The notes beneath the pieces were generated by a model. The model was not told the DNA's origin. It did no database searches and saw only the letters and a program-made list of their open reading frames with translations. This document shows, piece after piece, positions 1-6,491 of a DNA stretch of 11,270 nucleotides (positions are counted from its first letter, which is position 1; every line of letters begins with the position of its first letter). The position numbers were made by a program, and so were the translations under genes. This stretch comes from DATKKG01 sp964475215 (GTDB taxonomy: Archaea; Thermoproteota; Nitrososphaeria; Conexivisphaerales; DTJL01): assembly GCA_964475215.1 (NCBI GenBank), contig CAYYVT010000141.1, positions 1 through 11,270 of the forward strand. Direction: 5' to 3'.

Positions 1-155
1 CGGGAGAGGAGCTGCTGATGCCGATGCGAGTTTAGGAGTGCGCTTCGGAGGTTCAGTTCAATCTCATGGACAGGCCCAGAGTCCGTCTGCCTTTCGAGAG
101 GCCGGATACGCCAACGCGGAAGCCCGAAGTCATGCGAGATGAGAGGTGAGATGAG

Positions 156-341
156 TTGAAGAGGGATGGCCTGGTGGTGGACGCAAGGGGGGTTCTGCTT
201 GTATGCGGCGCAATATTGTTTGCGTCAGCAATCCTCGCAGCGACGAGTGGATGCATCACAAACCTGCTGACGGGTGTCATGATCGTTGGCCAGTCCGCCG
301 TCGGAGTAATCTGTATTGTGGGTGCCTTGCGGGCACACTGA
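156..341 (+). CDS. Small two-helix membrane protein, unknown function
   Basis: The 61-residue product is not recognised. Two hydrophobic segments, at about residues 13-31 and 38-57, are separated by a short turn (SGCITN), so it is probably a small hairpin membrane protein with a short charged N-terminus (MKRDG). The start is TTG at 156, chosen because a GAGGTGA ribosome binding site lies just upstream (143-149). The two molybdenum hydroxylase operons in this window also begin with TTG. Third codon positions are mostly G or C, as in the neighbouring real genes. It stands alone between the left edge and a decayed gene on the other strand, and no promoter is obvious. Coding is inferred from the ribosome site and the hydrophobicity pattern, with no recognised family. 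Confidence 0.5.
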   Translation: MKRDGLVVDARGVLLVCGAILFASAILAATSGCITNLLTGVMIVGQSAVGVICIVGALRAH

Positions 342-344
342 AAT

Positions 345-484
345 GCCCGGCTCATGAAAACCTCACCATAGCCGACGACGCCATCGGACGTGGTCACCAT
401 CAGTGTCATCGAGTTGCTCGCCCAGGTCGCCCTTCCGAAAGTCTTCTATCCCACCTGGCAGGTTTAGATCCCTGATACCTTCAA
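345..484 (-). pseudogene. Remnant of an enolase-superfamily sugar-acid dehydratase N-terminus
   Basis: On the minus strand a conceptual peptide around ATWASNSMTLMVTTSDGVVG followed by YGEVF (about 430-355) resembles the N-terminal capping domain of mandelate-racemase/gluconate-dehydratase enzymes. The Sulfolobus gluconate dehydratase has, from memory, a comparable ATWAS...GYGE stretch. The preceding part, GIRDLNLPGGIEDFRK, is readable only in another frame. The two frames join if one base is removed from the CCC run at 430-432, so a one-base frameshift is present. A second disruption near the possible TTG start (482-484) is also needed. Past about position 350 the resemblance ends, and the whole catalytic barrel is missing. 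It looks like a truncated dead gene. The match is short and by eye. Confidence 0.45.
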
Positions 485-594
485 CGAGGGATTACCTTGC
501 CTTGCGCCTCAGGAGCGGGCACGACAGAAGCATGCCTCAAACTTAGAGGCCCAGAGCATCCCTAGACGGGCCAATTGATCTTGAGGGCGCCTCG

Positions 595-601
595 CTTAAA
601 T
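595..601 (+). promoter_or_regulatory. TATA-like box of the VOC gene
   Basis: CTTAAAT is centred 28 bases before the ATG at 626. This spacing is typical of archaeal leaderless promoters and is shared with minus-strand genes in this window. It favours 626 over the ATG at 617 as the start. No experimental evidence. Confidence 0.35.
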
Positions 602-625
602 CGAAGGCGGAGAAGGATGTCACCG

Positions 626-970
626 ATGTTCACCGAGATATCGTCAGTCCCCGTTCTGGTCAAGGACGCGAAGAAGTCGGCCAGGTGGTACAAGGAGAAG
701 CTGGGGTTCGAGAGCAGCGTCCAGGGGCACTGGGTGGCCGTGTGGCCGAAGGGCTCCAGGACCGTCATCCACCTCTGCGAAAGGTGTGATGAATGGGGAA
801 GCGATTCGCCGGGGGGGAACACTGGGATATCCCTCAAGGCCGATGACAAGAAGAAGGCCTACCAGGAGCTAAAGGCCAAGGGTGTGGGGTTCGAGGTGGA
901 GCTGACCACCGCCCCCTGGGGCACCTACGCGGTGTTCAAGGACCCCGACGGCAACGGCATCTGGATATAG
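626..970 (+). CDS. VOC superfamily (glyoxalase/bleomycin-resistance fold) protein
   Basis: The 114-residue protein has the compact VOC fold. It opens with ISSVPVLVKDAKKSARWYKE plus KLGFE, the usual first beta-alpha unit, and closes with FKDPDGNGIWI, the family's terminal strand signature. In metal-dependent members a His follows the first strand motif and a Glu sits in the last strand (DPDGN-x-[IL]-E). Here those places hold Val/Pro and Trp, and the chain stops right after the motif, so metal-dependent glyoxalase chemistry is unlikely. A cytoplasmic binding or resistance-type role is possible, but the substrate is unknown. ATG 617 is an alternative start with a GGAGAAGG site very close to it. 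ATG 626 is preferred from its TATA spacing. The gene stands alone, on the same strand as the downstream operon but about 500 bases away. Confidence 0.8.
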   Translation: MFTEISSVPVLVKDAKKSARWYKEKLGFESSVQGHWVAVWPKGSRTVIHLCERCDEWGSDSPGGNTGISLKADDKKKAYQELKAKGVGFEVELTTAPWGTYAVFKDPDGNGIWI

Positions 971-1402
971 GCGGCCCGGATCCGCCCTCGCGACCTTCCC
1001 CAGGGCATTGGGAAGTACGCGGCGCCATCGAACTCCACCGGGGTTCCGGTGCCAAGTGGGCTCCACCAAATCGCGGTAAAATGGGGCGCGCTTGACGATC
1101 TTCCCTTGCAAGCCGTCCGTAGACTTGCTTGAGCATGAGGCCCACGTCATGGACGCCTCGGGGTCATCTACATCATCTCGGAACAGACCTTCATCCCCCT
1201 CGTCAGAGAAGGGGCTGGGGGCCTCCCAGGCCTGGACGAAAGTGTGCTGAATTGTGGGAGGATGTCGACAGGAGGTTTTGTTCCCCTGAATAAATGGGGT
1301 AATCGTGGGAGTCTTTTGCGAATATTGGGACAACGGTGCGGCCCCTCGTTGTGAATCTCATAACTAATGTTAGCATAGCGATAATGGGCAAGGACCTTTA
1401 GC
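971..1402. other. Gene-free stretch after the VOC gene
   Basis: No convincing gene is seen on either strand. Open frames here lack ribosome sites and recognisable domains. A short G+C hairpin (GGCGG at 970-974, CCGCC at 982-986) overlaps the end of the VOC gene but has no T-tract after it, so it is only a weak terminator candidate. The composition becomes A+T-rich after about 1285, leading into the promoter region of the following operon. CTAATGTTAG (1364-1373) is an imperfect palindrome that carries the same TAATG element as the inverted repeat further on. Confidence 0.4.
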
Positions 1403-1429
1403 CATTAGTTTAATGCTTCTCCATTAAAC
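1403..1429. repeat. Inverted-repeat operator candidate upstream of first operon
   Basis: GTTTAATG (1408-1415) and CATTAAAC (1422-1429) form a perfect 8-base inverted repeat with a 6-base spacer. An overlapping CATTA (1403-1407) pairs with the same TAATG across GTT. Three half-sites of one motif next to a promoter suggest an operator for a dimeric regulator. The left arm also looks like a TATA box (TTTAAT), so binding there could block initiation. The regulator is unknown. Confidence 0.45.
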
Positions 1430-1448
1430 AGAACCAGTTACCCAATGA

Positions 1449-1456
1449 CTTATATT
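1449..1456 (+). promoter_or_regulatory. TATA-like box of the first molybdenum hydroxylase operon
   Basis: CTTATATT lies about 34 bases before the TTG start at 1487. Initiation about 26 bases downstream would fall near 1478 and leave a leader that only partly includes the GGAG at 1474-1477. The TTTAAT at 1409-1414 may therefore be the promoter that gives a translated leader. Both are candidates. Confidence 0.4.
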
Positions 1457-1486
1457 CCGTTTCTTCATTCTATGGAGTGACGAACT

Positions 1487-2215
1487 TTGACATCAGATGT
1501 TAAGAAAGACGACTCTCTAGAGAAGAACAAAGTATCTCGCAGGAACTTCATCATCGGCGTCGCCGCCGGAGCGGCCGTCGCGGCCGTAGCCGTCGCCGGC
1601 GCTGAAACCTTACTCAAGTCGAGCTCAACTTCGCCTGTGACAACCACAGTAACCACAGGCACCAGCGGAACGAGCACCGTCACTCACACGGTCACCACGA
1701 CGGTCACCCAGACCGGCTCGGGGACGACGAGCACCTCCACCCCTGCTGCCTCAACTTCTTCGGTTGTGACTCTCTCGGTCAACGGCCAGAGCTACACCCT
1801 GAACTTGGACAACAGGTGGTCGCTCGCCTCGGCGCTGAGGTACAAGCTGAACCTCATCGGAACCAAGCTGGCCTGTGACAGGGGCGAGTGCGGCGCATGC
1901 GCGGTCCTCGTAGGAGGCACGCCCATGCTGAGCTGCACGATGCTGGCTGTCGAAGCGCAGGGCAAGACCATAACGACAATCGAAGGACTTGGCGGGCCCG
2001 AAAACCTTAGCCCCGTACAGGCTGCGCTCTGTGACTCGGACGGCATACAGTGCGGAGCCTGCACGCCGGGGATAGTCGTCGTCGCAACGGCCTTCCTCAA
2101 GGCGAACCCCTCTCCGACTCAAGCGGCCCTGGCGAACGCGTTGGCCGGCAACCTTTGCAAGTGCGGAAACTGGCCCCACATCTTCGCCGGACTGTTGGCG
2201 GTGAAGCAGGCTTGA
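1487..2215 (+). CDS. Tat-exported [2Fe-2S] small subunit of a molybdenum hydroxylase
   Basis: This 242-residue subunit passes electrons between the Mo-pterin site and FAD through two [2Fe-2S] clusters. It opens with a Tat signal: SRRNF at 17-21 and an Ala-rich hydrophobic run to about 39, with a possible AGA-E cleavage site. A Ser/Thr-rich stalk (about 48-92) follows, then a plant-ferredoxin domain with C130, C135, C138 and C150 (C-x4-C-x2-C-x11-C). The all-helical second domain has C189, C192, C224 and C226 (C-x2-C-x31-C-x-C). CKCGNWPHI recalls PaoA-type subunits more than the usual CRCTGY. The usual subunit is about 160 residues; the excess is signal plus stalk. TTG is taken as the start because GGAG lies nine bases upstream. 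The large-subunit gene follows after 15 bases. Export of the whole complex on this signal is inferred. Confidence 0.93.
   Translation: MTSDVKKDDSLEKNKVSRRNFIIGVAAGAAVAAVAVAGAETLLKSSSTSPVTTTVTTGTSGTSTVTHTVTTTVTQTGSGTTSTSTPAASTSSVVTLSVNGQSYTLNLDNRWSLASALRYKLNLIGTKLACDRGECGACAVLVGGTPMLSCTMLAVEAQGKTITTIEGLGGPENLSPVQAALCDSDGIQCGACTPGIVVVATAFLKANPSPTQAALANALAGNLCKCGNWPHIFAGLLAVKQA
1628..1762 (+). repeat. Thr/Ser-rich low-complexity stalk coding segment, first small subunit
   Basis: The codons for about residues 48-92 are a degenerate repeat dominated by Thr, Ser, Val and Gly, with runs such as TVTHTVTTTVTQT. Such segments in archaeal surface proteins commonly act as extended, possibly O-glycosylated spacers. 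The matching segment lies at the same place in the second small subunit. Confidence 0.7.
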
Positions 2216-2230
2216 TGGAGATGAGCTAAG

Positions 2231-4555
2231 ATGTCCTCACCACTCTTCCCGTACTACCCAGGACCCCTCAGGCTCGTCGGATCGTGGAAGGGCAGGCGCA
2301 TCGACGCACAGAAGAAGGTCTCGGGCCAGCTGCCCTACGGCGACGACTTCAACCTCCCTCACCAGGCCTTCATGGCTATCAAGCGCAGCCAATGTCCCGC
2401 CGGGACCATCACGAGCATGGACACCACCGCAGCCATGGCCATCCCAGGAGTGCTGGCCGTAATTACGCCGGCCATGGTCCAGAGCAATACGGCCTGGAGC
2501 GCCATCGCGATACCCGACACGGGCTTCCACCTCCTTCCCTTCGACCAGCTGAGGTGTGGAGGGGAGGAGATAGCGGCGGTCGCCGCCGAAGACCCGTACA
2601 TCGCCGAACAGGCCGCCCAGGCGATAAAGGTCGTGTACAGCCCCGCGGCGTTCGTTCTCGAGCCAGAGGCCGCCGCCGCGTCCGGTGCCCCTCAGGTCTA
2701 CTCAGGGACCGCCAACGCCGGGACGCCGACCACTACGTCCTACGGCAACGCGACAGCAGCTCTAGCCGCCTCGGGCGTCAAGGTGTACTCGAACTATCGC
2801 TACGAGACCCAGAACCTCCAGCACAACAACGTACTACAGCACGCCTTCACGGTCTCATATGATTCGACGGGCAGGGTCGAGATGTGGACGGAGACCCAGG
2901 GTGTCAAGGAGATGGCGCAGGCGCTGAGCACGGCGCTCGGCATATCGGACAGCAGGATCAAGGTGTACAACTACTCGACGGGCGGAGGGTTCGGAGACAA
3001 GGGAGGGCCGCTGATGGCCATGCGTCCCTACATACTAGGAACCCTTCTATCGCAGATGCTCGGCAGGCCCATCCATCACAAGTACACACATGAAGACAAC
3101 CTCGTCATTGGCTTCCACAGCACCAAGCAGGTCTATTATGTGACCTCCGGGGTGAACCCCACTACCGGAGCGATCCAGGCCGTCACCTGCACGAACTACA
3201 ACTCCGCAGGTGCCTTCGGCGACGTCGCCGCTGGCCCCAGCGCGGGCGCGTTCTACGGCCCATACAAGCTCCCCAACTTCTCCGTCACGACCACAGACGT
3301 AAAGACGAACGTCGGAAAGGCGGGGCCGTACAGGGCGCCCGGAGCGAAGGCTGCGTTCTTCGCGGCGTTCACCCATTACGACATGATCGCCAACTCATTG
3401 GGAATGAACCCAGTGAACTTCATCCAGGCCCAGAACATGTACCAACAGGGAGACACGGACCAGCTTACAGGGAACAGGATACCATCCGTCGAGCTTCCAG
3501 GAGTCCTGAACCAGTGCCTGACGAACTCTGGTTTCATGAGCAAGTGGAAGGCTCCTCCGACGCCGGGGCCCAGTCTGACTGGCGTGAAACATGGAATCGG
3601 TATCTGCACCGCCGCTCCGGGCAACGGAGCGGGCGCGGCCTCTTCCAGCGCCATGGTCAACATGCAGCCCGACGGCAGCCTCAACATACACGTCCTTCCG
3701 AACAGCCAGGGCCAGGGAAACAGGGAGGAGAAGATCCTCATAGCGGCCGAAATGATGGGCCTCCCCTTCAACATGGTCACCTTGGACAATAACGACAGTG
3801 ACGCGGGAATCGACTGCGGCTCCACCGTTGGGTCCGGCTCCACCAAGAAGGCGGGCACCTCGATCGGACTTGCATGCATCAACGCTAGAAACCAGATGTT
3901 GGCCAAGGCGGCGGTGACGTTGAACGTCCCCACAGCCACGGCCGCAAACAACTACGCGGGCCTCACCTACGCCTACGACGGCTCCATGAAGATCTACGTA
4001 ACGGCCAATCCGAGCCAGTACGTGACCTTCGCATCACTCACCGGAGAGCCACAAATCGTCGGCGTGGGCCAGTTCATAGCGCCCACTAAGACCACAGCCA
4101 AGAGCTTCTCCACCGCCGTAGTGGAAGTGGATGTCGACTGCGACACGGGCCTCGTGACGGTGACAAATGCCACCTATGTGCAGGGCGAGGGGCAGATCAT
4201 ATTCCCGGCCGGAGCGGAGGGGCAGGGACAGGGTTCCTTTGCCCAAGGATTTGGTTACGCGATACAGGAGGAGCAGTGGCCCGATGTGAACACTGGGCTT
4301 CCGTACGTCACTAGCCATCTCGACCTCAAGATGCCGCTGGCGAACCAGATCCCTGCAACCGTGAACGTCTCCTGGAGTGGGATCCAGGAGCAGCCGCCGG
4401 ACGGCTACAACTTCGGAGCCAAGGGAATGGGAGAAGCGTACATCGCAACCTGGACAGCGGCCGTGTGTAACGCAGTATCCAATGCCATAGGGTACTGGTT
4501 CACGTCGATGCCGATAACGCCTGACCAGATCCTAAAGGCGTTGGGGAAGGCGTGA
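2231..4555 (+). CDS. Molybdopterin-binding large subunit, xanthine dehydrogenase/aldehyde oxidoreductase family
   Basis: The 774-residue catalytic subunit binds the Mo-pterin cofactor and hydroxylates its substrate. The first ~130 residues form the a/b hammerhead domain (KVSGQLPYGDDFNLP). Mo-pterin-domain motifs follow in order: GGGFGDK at 251-257 (usually GGGFGGK), GPYRAPG at 365-371, a GQG motif near residue 495, GIDCGSTVGSGSTKKAGTSI from 526, and GAKGMGEA near the end, where Glu735 should be the catalytic base. The AYxCSFR loop of form I CO dehydrogenase is absent, so CO is an unlikely substrate. An aldehyde or N-heterocycle is more likely but unproven. There is no signal peptide, so export would depend on the small subunit. 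ATG 2231 is preceded by GGAG ten bases away. The length is normal for the family. Confidence 0.95.
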   Translation: MSSPLFPYYPGPLRLVGSWKGRRIDAQKKVSGQLPYGDDFNLPHQAFMAIKRSQCPAGTITSMDTTAAMAIPGVLAVITPAMVQSNTAWSAIAIPDTGFHLLPFDQLRCGGEEIAAVAAEDPYIAEQAAQAIKVVYSPAAFVLEPEAAAASGAPQVYSGTANAGTPTTTSYGNATAALAASGVKVYSNYRYETQNLQHNNVLQHAFTVSYDSTGRVEMWTETQGVKEMAQALSTALGISDSRIKVYNYSTGGGFGDKGGPLMAMRPYILGTLLSQMLGRPIHHKYTHEDNLVIGFHSTKQVYYVTSGVNPTTGAIQAVTCTNYNSAGAFGDVAAGPSAGAFYGPYKLPNFSVTTTDVKTNVGKAGPYRAPGAKAAFFAAFTHYDMIANSLGMNPVNFIQAQNMYQQGDTDQLTGNRIPSVELPGVLNQCLTNSGFMSKWKAPPTPGPSLTGVKHGIGICTAAPGNGAGAASSSAMVNMQPDGSLNIHVLPNSQGQGNREEKILIAAEMMGLPFNMVTLDNNDSDAGIDCGSTVGSGSTKKAGTSIGLACINARNQMLAKAAVTLNVPTATAANNYAGLTYAYDGSMKIYVTANPSQYVTFASLTGEPQIVGVGQFIAPTKTTAKSFSTAVVEVDVDCDTGLVTVTNATYVQGEGQIIFPAGAEGQGQGSFAQGFGYAIQEEQWPDVNTGLPYVTSHLDLKMPLANQIPATVNVSWSGIQEQPPDGYNFGAKGMGEAYIATWTAAVCNAVSNAIGYWFTSMPITPDQILKALGKA

Positions 4556-4567
4556 GGTGAATAGAAA

Positions 4568-5527
4568 ATGCAACCATTAGTCCATTACAGCCCGACGACT
4601 TTGGCCCAAGCTTCATCGCTATTGAAGAGCAACCCGAACTCCGCCCCCGTCGCGGGAGGGACCCAGCTCCTCTACATGCTGAAGCAGAGCAACCTCCCCA
4701 CACAACCTACCGTCTTGGTGGATCTCAAGTCCATTCCAAACCTCGACTACATCACGCAGGGAAGCGGGGTCCTGAAGATAGGCCCCCTGACGACCCTGGC
4801 TGAGATAGCCGCCTCGTCCACGGTTCAGGGAAGCTACGCGGCCCTAGCGCAGGCGGCCGGGGCTGTGGCGTCTCCCGTCCTTAGGAACATGGGGACGATA
4901 GCGGGGAACATCTCCCAGGACGTCTGGTGCTGGTACTACAGGGGGACCGACAATCTCTTCTACTGCATCCGCAAGGGCGGGGCCATCTGCTACGCCCAGG
5001 CGGGGGACAATAGGTTCTACCACTCCATATTCGGCGGCCCTCAGGGCTGCTATTCCGTCCACCCCTCCGATACTGCCGTAGCGCTCTCCGCTCTGAACGC
5101 GACCGTGGTCACGACTTCAAGTAGCTACACCATGGACAAGTTCTTCTCGCATGCTGCTCCAGGCAACGTCCTCGCCCAAGGCGAGCTCATACAGGAGATC
5201 GATATCCCGACACCGGCGGCAGGATCCGCGTCGGCGTTCGTGAAGATCGCTCAGCGTCCTGCAATCAACTTTGCCTTGGTCAGCGCTGCCGCCTGGTGGA
5301 CCCCCACCAGCGGACCGGTGACGAGCGCCAGGATATACCTCGGAGGCGTCTCCCAAGTGCCAGTGCACGCCACCGCTGCGGAGACTTCCATTACCGGACA
5401 GACTATCAGCGCGACCACCGCCTTGGCGGCCGGTCAGGCAGCCGTGGCAACTGCCACGCCCATGACCGGAAACTCGTACAAGAAGCAACTCGCTATCACT
5501 GCCATCTCAAGAGCCCTTCAGGCTTAG
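4568..5527 (+). CDS. FAD-binding medium subunit with probable [4Fe-4S] insert (PaoB-like)
   Basis: The 319-residue flavin subunit of the upstream enzyme carries electrons from the [2Fe-2S] clusters to an external acceptor. FAD-binding motifs are AGGTQLL near residue 29 and TIAGNISQ near residue 112, followed by the C-terminal CO-dehydrogenase-flavoprotein domain. Between them is an insert with C121, C133, C141 and C161, plus GDNRFYHSIFGG and VHPSD. PaoB and 4-hydroxybenzoyl-CoA reductase beta subunits have comparable inserts that hold a [4Fe-4S] cluster; that function is inferred here. There is no signal peptide. The ATG lies 12 bases after the large-subunit stop, behind GAGGTGA, so the two are co-translated. 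The order is small-large-medium. A T-rich terminator follows at once, closing the operon. Confidence 0.94.
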   Translation: MQPLVHYSPTTLAQASSLLKSNPNSAPVAGGTQLLYMLKQSNLPTQPTVLVDLKSIPNLDYITQGSGVLKIGPLTTLAEIAASSTVQGSYAALAQAAGAVASPVLRNMGTIAGNISQDVWCWYYRGTDNLFYCIRKGGAICYAQAGDNRFYHSIFGGPQGCYSVHPSDTAVALSALNATVVTTSSSYTMDKFFSHAAPGNVLAQGELIQEIDIPTPAAGSASAFVKIAQRPAINFALVSAAAWWTPTSGPVTSARIYLGGVSQVPVHATAAETSITGQTISATTALAAGQAAVATATPMTGNSYKKQLAITAISRALQA

Positions 5528-5540
5528 GGCGAACAGCCTC

Positions 5541-5552
5541 TTCTTATTTTTT
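5541..5552 (+). terminator. T-rich archaeal terminator of the first operon
   Basis: TTCTTATTTTTT begins 14 bases after the FAD-subunit stop codon, in otherwise G+C-rich DNA. Archaeal termination often needs only such a T-tract. No strong hairpin precedes it. Confidence 0.55.
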
Positions 5553-5623
5553 GAACGACCCTGGTTACGGGGAAGTCTGGATAACCCCCTTGAAAGTGAC
5601 GGACAAGGCGACCCGAGGTGAGC

Positions 5624-6268
5624 TCAGGGGACGGTTATGCCCAGCTTCGTCATCACGTACTCGAACAGAGGCATCTTCTCGACGTTCACGTTCGCCGAGT
5701 TGAGCTCGGCCTGCGTGGGGAACGAGACCTTCACCAGGAACGTCGGGTTGGACTCCGACGTCTCTATGCTGAAATTGGCCGATCCCGATGTCACGACCCC
5801 CGGCTTGAAGTCAAAGACCAGAAGCTGGCTCGCATAGAGCTCCGTCCCCGAGGAGTCCAAGATCGACACGTTCAGGGTCCCCTTCTCCTCGTACGCGAGC
5901 TGATTGCTCGTGACGATCTTCACGGAGATGGGGCTGAGATAGTTGCTCCCACATCCCATGGCCTCCGTCTCGAGCGGTTGCATGTAGACCTGGTCGTTGC
6001 TCATGTTGTACGTCGCCACCGTCACCGCCGTCTCCGCGTTGTCCCCCGCCTCCCCCTCCTGCTGATTGTACGACTCCTGAAGCATCCCGCCAATGGTGAC
6101 TACCGTTATCTTGTCCTTAGCAATGTCGGGCAGGGCAACGGCACCGGCTGGCATCGCCCTGTAAGAGACATTACACCTGGCAAAGATTACGAGAAGGAGG
6201 ACTATCAGGACAAAGCAAGTGGGCTTTGAATAGCGCCCTAGCATGCGCCGAAGCGTCTCCTTCTCCAT
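5624..6268 (-). CDS. Membrane-anchored extracytoplasmic protein, unknown function
   Basis: The family of this 214-residue protein is not recognised. A single hydrophobic segment at about 17-31, after a basic N-terminus (RRMLGRYSK), fits a signal anchor with the rest outside. The remainder alternates short hydrophobic strands and polar turns, for example GTLNVSILDSSGTELYASQL, suggesting a beta-sandwich, and it holds four N-X-S/T sequons. It ends in a short charged tail. The ATG at 6268 has only a G-run upstream; an in-frame ATG at 6244 is an alternative start that would still keep the hydrophobic segment. A TATA-like TTTATTA lies about 37 bases upstream. It converges on the first molybdenum hydroxylase operon and is the first of three similar exported-protein genes on this strand. 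Confidence is high for coding and low for function. Confidence 0.75.
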   Translation of the reverse strand: MEKETLRRMLGRYSKPTCFVLIVLLLVIFARCNVSYRAMPAGAVALPDIAKDKITVVTIGGMLQESYNQQEGEAGDNAETAVTVATYNMSNDQVYMQPLETEAMGCGSNYLSPISVKIVTSNQLAYEEKGTLNVSILDSSGTELYASQLLVFDFKPGVVTSGSANFSIETSESNPTFLVKVSFPTQAELNSANVNVEKMPLFEYVMTKLGITVP

Positions 6269-6491
6269 CCCCCGTCCCTGAACAATCTCGCCCTAAGGAG
6301 CTAATAAACATGACTTGCTGAGAGAATCTCACCTTGCGGAGTCAGAACTTGGCGTCTGGACTTTTTTTCGTCAAGTGGGAACTCGTGGAAGATGGCACGG
6401 AGGTCAGGCAAGGCTAATGGCTAGACTTGCGACCAGAGGGGGCGCCCTCCTCCCTGGCTCGGAGTGGACAGAACAGGCCTCTGTCTCACGG
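6269..6491. promoter_or_regulatory. Intergenic stretch with TATA-like box for the 214-residue gene
   Basis: On the minus strand TGTTTATTAG (6301-6310) is the best TATA candidate for the gene starting at 6268. A T-run (6361-6367) on the plus strand has no gene before it. A short open frame on the plus strand (6315-6509) has no ribosome site or hydrophobic pattern and is not called. Confidence 0.3.

Noticed and set aside
3..35. Possible C-terminal tail of a gene entering from the left edge (ELLMPMRV, stop at 33-35)
   Set aside because: Only ten codons are visible, and all three plus frames close within 142 bases, so the true frame cannot be decided.
53..409. 118-codon minus-strand frame beginning at 409
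   Set aside because: Its first part is the decayed dehydratase remnant; the rest resembles nothing and overlaps the better-supported small membrane protein.
970..986. G+C-rich hairpin after the VOC gene as a terminator
   Set aside because: The stem is only five pairs and no T-tract follows, so termination is not supported.
869..1333. 154-codon minus-strand frame
   Set aside because: It overlaps the VOC gene antisense, has no ribosome site, and its Arg/Pro-rich translation looks like a shadow frame.
5618..6229. 203-codon plus-strand frame
   Set aside because: It is antisense to the 214-residue protein and its translation is Arg/His/Leu-rich, typical of a shadow of a G+C-rich gene.
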